A DNA stretch of 64,000 nucleotides, taken from contig NZ_CP038267.1 in NCBI RefSeq assembly GCF_004564375.1, positions 2,668,501 to 2,732,500 on the forward strand, given 5' to 3'. Both the position numbers and the translations under genes were made by a program. Under the pieces are notes generated by a model. It was not told the origin of the DNA and searched no databases. It saw nothing but the letters and a program-made list of their open reading frames with translations. Below are positions 41,530 through 48,815 of the stretch, in pieces (position 1 is the stretch's first letter; the number at the start of each line of letters is the position of its first letter). The stretch is from Nocardioides euryhalodurans. GTDB lineage: Bacteria > Actinomycetota > Actinomycetes > Propionibacteriales > Nocardioidaceae.

Positions 41530-41559
41530 TATACTCGAGTGTCAGATTGTCTGACAATC
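41530..41559 (+). promoter_or_regulatory. Promoter with palindromic FCD/GntR-like operator before the DDAH-like gene
   Basis: A good -10 hexamer TATACT (41530-41535) is followed at once by the perfect palindrome GATTGTC-T-GACAATC (41545-41559), which would cover the transcription start and so suit repression. A TTGTCC hexamer at 41505-41510 is a possible -35, though the 19-nt spacer is long. The palindrome has the form recognised by FadR-type GntR proteins; one such gene lies at 37660-38346. Confidence 0.6.
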
Positions 41560-41598
41560 CGTAACACTCCTGAAACATCCCCGAAACGGAGGCGAACC

Positions 41599-42489
41599 AT
41601 GGGCGAGCAGCTGGCATGGGGGACGACGTACGTCGCCGTCCGACCCGACCACTTCCGCGTCGAGTACCAGATCAACCCGTTCATGGATCCCACCGTGCAG
41701 CCGGACCCGGCGCGGGCCCGGGAGCAGTGGGACACCCTGGTCGCCACCATCGAGGAGCTGGGCGGGACCGTGCACGTCCTCGACCAGCGGCCCGACGCCC
41801 CCGACATGGTCTACGCGATGAACCTCGGCCTCGGTGTCGAGCGCCACGACGGCACGCGCCACGTCGTCCTGTCCCACATGCGCTACGCCGAGCGGCGGAT
41901 GGAGACCCTGACCGCCCAGCCGTGGTTCGCCGGGCTCGGCGCGACCACCTCGTACGTCGGTCGCGACGGCGTCGGTGCCCACTTCGAGGCCGGTGACGCC
42001 TTCGCCTTCGGCGACGCGCTCGTCGTCGGCTACGGCCCCCGCACCGAGGAGCTGGGGCTCAAGCACCTCGCCACCGACCTCGGGGTCCGCGTCCGCGGCC
42101 TGCGGATCACCCACCCGGGGATGTACCACCTCGACCTGGCGTTCTGCCCGATCGACAGCACCCGCGCGATCGTCTGCCCCGACGCCTTCGACGAGGCCTC
42201 GGCCGCGGCGCTGATGGCGATGGTGCCCGAGCCGCTGGTGCTCACCGAGGCCGAGGCGCTCTCGACCTTCGCCGCCAACTCCATCGTGGTCGGCGACACC
42301 GTGCTGATGCCGGCCTGCCCCGACCACGTCCGGGCGCAGCTGGAGGACTGGGGCTACGCCGTGCGCATCCTCGACCTCTCGGAGTTCCACAAGGGCGGCG
42401 GCTCGATCCGGTGCCTGACCAACCCGCTCGACGTCCGGCTCGGTCGCGACCTGCCGGTCGTCCCCGGCGGCGAGGTCGTCATCCCCTGA
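41599..42489 (+). CDS. Dimethylarginine dimethylaminohydrolase / amidinotransferase-fold hydrolase
   Basis: A 296-residue protein of the pentein fold. The catalytic Cys272 is in GGGSIRCLTNPL at the usual C-terminal position. The His is in the ITHPGMYHLDLAFCPID segment, and an acidic residue follows in the FEAGDAFAFGDALVVG region. DDAH enzymes hydrolyse methylated arginines to citrulline and amines; related arginine deiminase-like activities are possible. The start ATG 41599 has GGAGG nine bases upstream. Expression is probably repressible through the palindrome at 41545. The neighbourhood does not contain ornithine aminotransferase, its frequent partner. Confidence 0.85.
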   Translation: MGEQLAWGTTYVAVRPDHFRVEYQINPFMDPTVQPDPARAREQWDTLVATIEELGGTVHVLDQRPDAPDMVYAMNLGLGVERHDGTRHVVLSHMRYAERRMETLTAQPWFAGLGATTSYVGRDGVGAHFEAGDAFAFGDALVVGYGPRTEELGLKHLATDLGVRVRGLRITHPGMYHLDLAFCPIDSTRAIVCPDAFDEASAAALMAMVPEPLVLTEAEALSTFAANSIVVGDTVLMPACPDHVRAQLEDWGYAVRILDLSEFHKGGGSIRCLTNPLDVRLGRDLPVVPGGEVVIP

Positions 42490-42499
42490 CCCCGGTCGC

Positions 42500-42569
42500 C
42501 GAGATGGGCCCCCGCAACGTACGAGATGGGAACGCCGGCCCATCTCGAGCGTGACATCTGCCCATCTCG
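42500..42569. repeat. Symmetric cluster of four GAGATGGG/CCCATCTC units
   Basis: CGAGATGGG begins at 42500 and 42522, and its inverse, GCCCATCTCG, begins at 42538 and 42560. In each pair the spacing is 22 bp, so the whole is symmetric about ~42534. Outside the units, CCCCCGC and GCGGGGG also pair. The cluster fills most of the 107-bp gap between the DDAH-like stop and the VanZ-like start. It could fold into alternative hairpins or bind a protein at two-turn intervals. Confidence 0.75.
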
Positions 42570-42596
42570 CGGGGGAGCGCCGACTAGCCTCGCCGC

Positions 42597-43142
42597 GTGG
42601 AGATCGGCGGAACCGAGAGCATGGTGGCGGGCGCGTTCGTGTCCGGCCTGCTCTTCGCGCTGCTCGCCGCCGGTCTCCAGCGACGGGTCGGGTGGGTCGC
42701 GGCGTGGTCGTGGTGCGGCCTCGCCTGGTGGCTGGTCGTCATCGCCCTGGTCACCCTCGTGCCGCTCTACGGCATCGACCTGGCGGTCCCCGCCGAGACC
42801 CGCTCGGACACGTGCTCGCTGGACTACGGCGGGCCGGCTCCCGAGGGCTTCTGGATCTTCTCCGGTGGCCAGCGGCTGCTCAACACCGCGCTCTTCGTGC
42901 CGGCGGGCGCGCTGCTCGTGGTCGCGTCGGCGCGCTGGCGCATCGGGTGGGTGATGGCGCCGCTCGGCCTGTTCGCCCTGGCGGCGTACTCCCTGATGAT
43001 CGAGCTGGTGCAGCTGGAGCTGGCCCGCATCGACCGCGCCTGCGACGTCACCGACCTGGTCGACAACGTGATCGGCGCCGCGATCGGCTTCGCCGCAGGG
43101 CTGCTGCTGTCGGTGGTGCTGCGGCCGTGGCGGCGCCGCTAG
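42597..43142 (+). CDS. VanZ-like membrane protein
   Basis: A 181-residue protein with four hydrophobic segments (about 8-28, 34-54, 96-116 and 148-170). The LLNTALFVPAGALLVV and DVTDLVDNVIGAAIGFAAG blocks match VanZ-like proteins. VanZ itself confers low-level teicoplanin resistance, but chromosomal homologues of this size have no assigned role. The start is GTG 42597, directly after the symmetric repeat cluster. It is followed 18 bp later by the aminotransferase gene, without evident functional link. Confidence 0.75.
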   Translation: MEIGGTESMVAGAFVSGLLFALLAAGLQRRVGWVAAWSWCGLAWWLVVIALVTLVPLYGIDLAVPAETRSDTCSLDYGGPAPEGFWIFSGGQRLLNTALFVPAGALLVVASARWRIGWVMAPLGLFALAAYSLMIELVQLELARIDRACDVTDLVDNVIGAAIGFAAGLLLSVVLRPWRRR

Positions 43143-43160
43143 GGCACTAGCCTGCGGCTC

Positions 43161-44231
43161 ATGACCGGACCGCAGCCCCGCCCCACCGTCGCCGCCATCC
43201 CCGCCTACGTCGCGGGCAAGCCGCCCCGGCCGCGGGAGGGCCTGACGGTCTTCAAGCTCTCCTCCAACGAGAACCCCTACCCGCCGCTGCCCGGGGTCGT
43301 CGAGGCCGCCACCGAGGCCGCGGCCCGCATGAACCGCTACCCCGACATGGGCAGCAGCGAGCTCTACGACGCCCTCGCCGCGCGGCTCGAGGTCCCCCGC
43401 GAGCACCTCGCCCTGGCCACCGGCTCGGTCGCGCTGATCTACCAGCTCGTGCAGGCGTTCTGCGAGCCCGGCGACGAGGTCGTCTACGCCTGGCGCTCCT
43501 TCGAGGCGTACCCCATCGCCGTCACCGCTGCCGCGGCGACCTCGGTCCGGGTGCCGGTGCTGGCCGACGGTCGTCACGACCTCGACGCGATGGCGGCGGC
43601 GGTCACCGACCGGACCCGGGTGGTGCTGGTCTGCACCCCCAACAACCCGACCGGTCCTGCCGTGACGCAGGCGGAGCTCGACGCCTTCCTCGCGAAGGTC
43701 CCGCCCCACGTCCTGGTCGTGGTCGACGAGGCGTACGTCGAGTTCGTCCGTTCCTCCGACCCGATCGACGGCATCGCGACGTACCGCAGCCACGACAACG
43801 TGCTGCTGACCCGGACCTTCTCCAAGGCCTACGGCCTGGCCGGCTTCCGGGTGGGGTACGCCGTCGGGCCCGAGCCGGTCGCCACCGCGCTGCGCGCCGT
43901 GTCGCTGCCCTTCGGCGTCTCGAGCGTGGCCCAGGCGGCGGCCGTCGCCTCGCTGGCGGCCGAGGAGGCGCTGCTCGAGCGGGTGGCCGCGCTGGTCGCC
44001 GAGCGCGAGCGGCTGGTGGCGGGTCTGCGGGAGGTGGGCTGGGACGTCCCCGAGGCCCAGGGCAACTTCGTGTGGTTCGAGCTGGGGGACCGGACGGCCG
44101 ACTTCGCGGTCGTCGCCGACGAGCTCGGCATCGTGGTCCGGCCGTTCGCCGGTGAGGGAGCGCGCGTCTCGATCGGGGAGCCGGAGGCCAACGACCGGGT
44201 CGTCGAGCTGGCCCGCCGCTTTCCCCGCTGA
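43161..44231 (+). CDS. Histidinol-phosphate / aromatic amino acid aminotransferase
   Basis: A 356-residue fold-type I PLP enzyme. The motif [15 protein letters not shown] opens the protein, [12 protein letters not shown] and [10 protein letters not shown] follow, and the PLP lysine is Lys222 in [16 protein letters not shown]. The length and motifs fit the HisC/Pat group, which transaminates histidinol phosphate or, in the actinobacterial Pat subgroup, aromatic amino acids. No his genes are nearby, which favours Pat. It starts at ATG 43161. Confidence 0.85.
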   Translation: MTGPQPRPTVAAIPAYVAGKPPRPREGLTVFKLSSNENPYPPLPGVVEAATEAAARMNRYPDMGSSELYDALAARLEVPREHLALATGSVALIYQLVQAFCEPGDEVVYAWRSFEAYPIAVTAAAATSVRVPVLADGRHDLDAMAAAVTDRTRVVLVCTPNNPTGPAVTQAELDAFLAKVPPHVLVVVDEAYVEFVRSSDPIDGIATYRSHDNVLLTRTFSKAYGLAGFRVGYAVGPEPVATALRAVSLPFGVSSVAQAAAVASLAAEEALLERVAALVAERERLVAGLREVGWDVPEAQGNFVWFELGDRTADFAVVADELGIVVRPFAGEGARVSIGEPEANDRVVELARRFPR

Positions 44232-44281
44232 GCCGCTCCGGTCCTCGCGGGCCGGGCGCCCCGCGCCCGTAGGCTTGCCCC

Positions 44282-45196
44282 ATGCCGTACGTCGAGAAGG
44301 ACCACTTCAACCGGGACATGAACTACGTCCCGGACCGGATCACGCGCGACGGCCGTGACGGCTGGCCGGTCGAGCCCGGGCGCTACCGGCTGGTGGCGGC
44401 GAAGGCGTGCCCGTGGGCGACCCGCGCGATCATCGTCCGGCAGCTGCTCGGCCTCGAGGACGTCATCTCGCTCGGCATGCCCGGCCCGGTCCACGACGAG
44501 GACAGCTGGACCTTCGAGCTCGACGAGGGTGGCCGCGACCCGGTGCTCGGCATCGAGCAGCTGCGGGAGGCCTACGTCGCCCGGTTCCCCGACTACCCCC
44601 GGGGCATCACGGTGCCGGCGATGGTCGACGTCCCCAGCGGGCAGCTGGTGACCAACGACTTCCCGTGGATCACCCACGACTTCTTCTTCGAGTGGTCCGA
44701 CCACCACCGCGAGGACGCTCCCGACCTGTGGCCCGCCGCGGTCCGGGAGGAGATGGAGGACGTCATGCAGCACGTCTTCACCGAGGTCAACAACGGCGTC
44801 TACCGCTGCGGCTTCGCCGGCACGCAGGGGGCCTACGAGAAGGCCTACCGTCGGCTGTGGGACGCGATGGACTGGCTCGAGGAGCGGCTGGCCGGCCGGC
44901 GCTACCTCATGGGCGACACGATCACCGAGGCCGACGTACGCCTCTTCACCACGCTGGCCCGCTTCGACGCGGTCTACCACGGCCACTTCAAGTGCAACCG
45001 GCAGAAGCTGACCGAGCTGCCGCACCTGTGGGGCTACGCGCGCGACCTGTTCCAGACGCCCGGGTTCGGCGACAACACCGACTTCGACCAGATCAAGGCG
45101 CACTACTACCGCGTCCAGAGTGACGTGAACCCCACCGGAGTCGTCCCCGCCGGCCCCGACCCGGACGTCTGGCTGACGCCCCACGGCCGGGGCTGA
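44282..45196 (+). CDS. Glutathionyl-hydroquinone reductase-like (Xi-class GST) protein
   Basis: A 304-residue GST-fold protein. The thioredoxin-like part holds the Xi-class active-site motif A-C43-P-W-A-T-R, and the helical C-terminal part begins near ANNGVYRCGFAGTQGAYEKAY-type residues and includes YLMGDTITEADVRLFTTL. Xi-class enzymes reduce glutathionylated hydroquinones. Actinobacteria generally use mycothiol in place of glutathione, so a mycothiol or other thiol partner is likely. It starts 50 bp after the aminotransferase and is followed after 12 bp by the metal transporter gene. Confidence 0.85.
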   Translation: MPYVEKDHFNRDMNYVPDRITRDGRDGWPVEPGRYRLVAAKACPWATRAIIVRQLLGLEDVISLGMPGPVHDEDSWTFELDEGGRDPVLGIEQLREAYVARFPDYPRGITVPAMVDVPSGQLVTNDFPWITHDFFFEWSDHHREDAPDLWPAAVREEMEDVMQHVFTEVNNGVYRCGFAGTQGAYEKAYRRLWDAMDWLEERLAGRRYLMGDTITEADVRLFTTLARFDAVYHGHFKCNRQKLTELPHLWGYARDLFQTPGFGDNTDFDQIKAHYYRVQSDVNPTGVVPAGPDPDVWLTPHGRG

Positions 45197-45208
45197 GGAC
45201 CCGGGACC

Positions 45209-46123
45209 ATGGGCCACGGGCACGGCCACGCCGCCGGACGGGCCGAGGACCGGGCCCGGCTCAGGCTGGTCCTGGCGGTCACCGGCTCGGTGCTGGTGGT
45301 CGAGCTGGTGGGCGCCTGGTACGCCGGCTCGCTGGCGCTGCTGGCCGACGCCGCCCACATGGCGACCGACGTCGCCGCGCTGGTGCTCGCGCTCGGGGCG
45401 TCGTACGTCGCCACCCGCCCGGCCGGGCCCCGCTCGACCTTCGGCTGGCACCGTGCGGAGATCCTCGCCGCGCTGCTCAACGCGGCGGTGCTGCTGGTCG
45501 TGTGCGCCTACCTCGCCTGGGCCGGCGTCTCCCGGCTGCTGGACCCCCAGCCGGTCGAGGGCGGGCCGATGGTGCTCTTCGCGGGCGTGGCGGCACTGGC
45601 CAGCGGCGTCTCGCTGCTGGTGCTGCAGCGGTCGGGCAGCGACAACCTCAACCTGCGCGGCGCCACCGCCGAGGTCTTCGCCGACCTCGTCGGCTCGGTG
45701 CTGGCGTTGCTCGCGGGCGTGGTCATCTGGCTGACCGGCTTCGACCGTGCCGACCCGATCGCCAGCCTGCTGATCGCGGTGCTGATCCTGCCGCGCTCGC
45801 TCTCGCTGCTGCGCGACTCGGCCGTGGTCCTGCTCGAGATCGCCCCCAAGGACCTCGACCTCGCCGAGCTCGAGCGCCGGCTGTGCGCGGTGCCGGGCGT
45901 CGTCGACGTCCACGACCTGCACGCGTGGACGATCACCAGCGGCATCCCGAGCGTCAGCGCCCACGTCCGGGTGACCGACGAGGCCCTGGCGGCGGAGGGG
46001 GTCGGCGCGATCCTGGACCGGCTCTCGGCGTGCGCGGCCAGCGACTTCGGCGTCGACCACGCCACCTTCCAGGTCGAGCCGATGCGCCACCAGGAGCACG
46101 AGCACCTCGGCGAGGTCCACTGA
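45209..46123 (+). CDS. Cation diffusion facilitator (CDF) transporter with altered metal site
   Basis: A 304-residue protein with six membrane segments and a ~85-residue C-terminal cytoplasmic domain. The N-terminus is His-rich (MGHGHGHAAG). Membrane helix 2 has the metal-site HxxxD pair (DAAHMATDVAAL). At the equivalent place in helix 5, zinc exporters have HxxxD, but this protein has ExxxD (GATAEVFADLVGS). The change of one ligand could shift selectivity away from zinc; the C-terminal His-rich tail (RHQEHEHLGEVH) may still bind metal. It starts at ATG 45209 and is probably co-transcribed with the GST-like gene. Confidence 0.87.
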   Translation: MGHGHGHAAGRAEDRARLRLVLAVTGSVLVVELVGAWYAGSLALLADAAHMATDVAALVLALGASYVATRPAGPRSTFGWHRAEILAALLNAAVLLVVCAYLAWAGVSRLLDPQPVEGGPMVLFAGVAALASGVSLLVLQRSGSDNLNLRGATAEVFADLVGSVLALLAGVVIWLTGFDRADPIASLLIAVLILPRSLSLLRDSAVVLLEIAPKDLDLAELERRLCAVPGVVDVHDLHAWTITSGIPSVSAHVRVTDEALAAEGVGAILDRLSACAASDFGVDHATFQVEPMRHQEHEHLGEVH

Positions 46124-46201
46124 CCGCACACCCGGCCGCGCTCGGCGACACGGCCGTGGCGCGGCGTGGACGGCACGGGCGGTTCGCGGCAGGGTGGCGC
46201 C

Positions 46202-48100
46202 ATGGGTGACTACCGGGCGACGTACGAGCGATCGATCTCCGACCCCGAGGGGTTCTGGGGCGAGCAGGCCGGGCTGGTCGACTGGATCCAGCGCCCCCGG
46301 CAGGTGCTCGACTCGAGCAACCCGCCCTTCCACCGCTGGTTCCCCGACGGCACCCTCAACACCTGCTTCAACGCCCTGGACCGCCACGTCGCCGCGGGCC
46401 ACGCGGAGCGCGTCGCGCTGATCCACGACTCCGCCGTCACAGGCACGAAGCAGACCTTCACGTACGCCAGGCTGCTGGAGGAGGTCGCGGCCTTCGGCGG
46501 GGTGCTGCAGGCGCTCGGGGTCGGCCACGGCGACCGGGTGGTGATCTACCTGCCGATGATCCCGGAGGCCGTCGTCGCGATGCTGGCGTGCGCCCGGATC
46601 GGGGCGGTGCACAGCGTCGTCTTCGGTGGCTTCGCCCCCCAGGAGCTGGCGGTGCGCATCGACGACGCGCAGCCGAAGGTCGTGGTCACCGCCAGCTGCG
46701 GGATCGAGCCGAGCCGCGTCGTCGAGTACAAGCCGTACGTCGACCGCGCGCTCGAGCTCGCGACGCACCAGCCGGACGCGGTCGTGCTCAAGCAGCGCCC
46801 GCAGGTGGCGGCCTCGATGCAGGAGGGGCGCGACCTCGACTGGGACGTCGTCATGCGTGCCGGCCGGGCCAGCCCCGCCGCCTGCGTGGAGGTGAGGGCC
46901 ACCGACCCGCTCTACGTCCTCTACACGTCCGGGACGACCGGCAAGCCCAAGGGCGTCGTGCGCGACAACGGCGGTCACGCGGTCGCGATGGCCTGGTCGC
47001 TCCCCAACATCTACGGCGTGGCGGCGGGCGACGTCTGGTGGACCGCCTCCGACGTCGGCTGGGTGGTCGGCCACTCCTACATCGTCTACGCGCCGCTCAT
47101 CGCCGGGGCGACGACCGTGCTCTACGAGGGCAAGCCGGTCGGCACGCCCGACGCGGGCGCCTTCTGGCGGGTGGTCGAGGACCACGGCGTCAAGGCGCTC
47201 TTCACCGCGCCGACCGCGTTCCGGGCGATCAAGAAGGAGGACCCGGAGGCAGCGCAGCTGGCGTCGTACGACACCTCGTCGCTGGAGACGCTCTTCCTCG
47301 CCGGCGAGCGGCTGGACCCCGACACCTGGCAGTGGGCCACCGACACCCTGGGCGTGCCCGTGGTCGACCACTGGTGGCAGACCGAGACCGGTTGGGCGAT
47401 CGCGGCCAACCTGCGCGGGCTCGAGCCGCTGGAGATCAAGCCCGGGTCGCCGTCGGTGCCGGTGCCGGGCTGGGACGTCCGGATCCTCGACGAGCACGGC
47501 GACGAGGTCGCCCCCGGGACCGAGGGGGCGATCTGCCTGAGGCTGCCGCTGCCGCCGGGCGCGCTGCCGACGCTGTGGAACGACGACGAGCGGTTCGTGG
47601 CGTCGTACCTCTCGGCCTTCGAGGGGCACTACCTCTCCGGCGACGGCGGCTACGTCGACACCGACGGCTACCTCTACGTCATGGGTCGCACCGACGACGT
47701 CATCAACGTCGCCGGACACCGGCTCTCGACCGGGAGCATGGAGGCGGTGATCGCCCAGCACCCCGCCGTCGCGGAGTGCGCGGTGATCGGGGTCGCCGAC
47801 CCGATGAAGGGCCAGCTGCCGCGCGGGTTCGTCGTGCTCAAGGCCGGTGCCGAGGCCGATCCCGACACGCTGCGCGCCGAGCTGGTGCAGATGGTGCGCG
47901 ACGAGATCGGCGCCGTCGCGTCCTTCCGCGAGGTCGCGGTCGTCGACGGCTTGCCCAAGACCCGCAGCGGCAAGGTCCTGCGCAAGACGATGCGCGAGAT
48001 CGCCGACGGCAAGGACGCGGCCGTCCCGAGCACCATCGAGGACGCCGGGGTGCTCGACACCCTCCGGCCGGTGCTCCAGCGTGACCCTCCCGATAGCTGA
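46202..48100 (+). CDS. prpE: Propionyl-CoA synthetase-like acyl-CoA synthetase
   Basis: A 632-residue adenylating enzyme of the acetyl/propionyl-CoA synthetase group (PrpE/ACSS3). It opens with the acetyl-CoA synthetase N-terminal domain (YERSISDPEGFWGEQAGLVDW). The P-loop is YTSGTTGKPKGVV, the adenylate motif is VVDHWWQTETGW, and the C-terminal lysine lies in TRSGKVLRKTMREIADG. The motif pattern (WWQTETGWAIAANLRG) resembles propionyl-CoA synthetase more than acetyl-CoA synthetase. It starts at ATG 46202. The stop codon is supplied by the palindrome at 48092. Confidence 0.87.
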   Translation: MGDYRATYERSISDPEGFWGEQAGLVDWIQRPRQVLDSSNPPFHRWFPDGTLNTCFNALDRHVAAGHAERVALIHDSAVTGTKQTFTYARLLEEVAAFGGVLQALGVGHGDRVVIYLPMIPEAVVAMLACARIGAVHSVVFGGFAPQELAVRIDDAQPKVVVTASCGIEPSRVVEYKPYVDRALELATHQPDAVVLKQRPQVAASMQEGRDLDWDVVMRAGRASPAACVEVRATDPLYVLYTSGTTGKPKGVVRDNGGHAVAMAWSLPNIYGVAAGDVWWTASDVGWVVGHSYIVYAPLIAGATTVLYEGKPVGTPDAGAFWRVVEDHGVKALFTAPTAFRAIKKEDPEAAQLASYDTSSLETLFLAGERLDPDTWQWATDTLGVPVVDHWWQTETGWAIAANLRGLEPLEIKPGSPSVPVPGWDVRILDEHGDEVAPGTEGAICLRLPLPPGALPTLWNDDERFVASYLSAFEGHYLSGDGGYVDTDGYLYVMGRTDDVINVAGHRLSTGSMEAVIAQHPAVAECAVIGVADPMKGQLPRGFVVLKAGAEADPDTLRAELVQMVRDEIGAVASFREVAVVDGLPKTRSGKVLRKTMREIADGKDAAVPSTIEDAGVLDTLRPVLQRDPPDS

Positions 48101-48154
48101 CCGCAGAAATCATCACCTGGAGACCGAGGACGATGATCTTCGCGGTCAGCTATC
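48092..48154. repeat. Inverted repeat at a convergent gene end (family shared with 10111-10163), candidate bidirectional terminator
   Basis: The left arm 48092-48114 starts GATAGCTGACCGC, and the right arm 48132-48154 ends GCGGTCAGCTATC. The 23-bp arms pair at 20 positions around a 17-nt loop. The left arm contains the TGA of the propionyl-CoA synthetase gene, and the right arm the TAG of the LuxR regulator gene on the other strand. The right arm shares 18 identical bases with the palindrome at 10111. Confidence 0.8.
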
Positions 48155-48815
48155 GCTCCTGGCCCAGCCCGGCCTCGCGCGCCTTGATGATCGCCTCGGC
48201 CCGGCCGGCGGCGTGGAGCTTGGCGTAGATCGAGGACACCGTGTTGCGGACCGTCTTGTTCGACACGTAGGTCTCGCGGGCGATCTGGTCGTTGGTCCGG
48301 CCCGCGGCGAGCAGGTCGAGGACCGTGCGCTCGCGCTCGGTCAGGTCGGGGAAGGGGTGCTCGGCAGGGGCCGGGCCGCCGCCGGCGAGGTACGTCGCCA
48401 CCCGCCCGGCCAGGGAGGCACCGAACACCATCCCCCCGGCCGCGGCGGCCTCCACCGCCCGCAGCACCTCGCTCGCACCCGAGCCCTTGAGCAGGTAGCC
48501 CGACGCGCCGGCCCGGATCGCGCTGAGCACGGTCTCGTCGTCCTCGTTCATCGTGAGCATCACGACCCGGACGTCGGGGTGCGCGCCGGTGATGAAGCGG
48601 GTCGCCTCGATCCCGTCGAGGTGCGGCATCTGGATGTCCATCACCACCACGTCGGGCCGGGTCTCCCCGACCACGTGGACGGCGTCGCGCCCGTCCGCCG
48701 CGGTGCCGACGACCTCGAGGCCGTCGAGCGCCCCGAGCAGCGCGACCAGTCCGTCGCGGACGATCTGGTGGTCGTCGGCCACGACCACGCGGACGGGTGG
48801 CGTCTCGTCGTTCAC
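48150..48815 (-). CDS. NarL/LuxR-family response regulator
   Basis: A 221-residue regulator. The receiver (~1-125) has VVVADDHQIVRDGL, phospho-Asp in DVVVMDIQMPHLDG and Lys in GYLLKGSGASEVLRAV. The LuxR helix-turn-helix is LTERERTVLDLLAAGRTNDQIARETYVSNKTVRNTVSSIYAKL. The GTG start at 48815 overlaps the kinase stop, so the pair is co-translated. The target genes are not evident from sequence; the membrane protein gene at 50959 on the same strand is one candidate. Confidence 0.92.
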   Translation of the reverse strand: MNDETPPVRVVVADDHQIVRDGLVALLGALDGLEVVGTAADGRDAVHVVGETRPDVVVMDIQMPHLDGIEATRFITGAHPDVRVVMLTMNEDDETVLSAIRAGASGYLLKGSGASEVLRAVEAAAAGGMVFGASLAGRVATYLAGGGPAPAEHPFPDLTERERTVLDLLAAGRTNDQIARETYVSNKTVRNTVSSIYAKLHAAGRAEAIIKAREAGLGQER

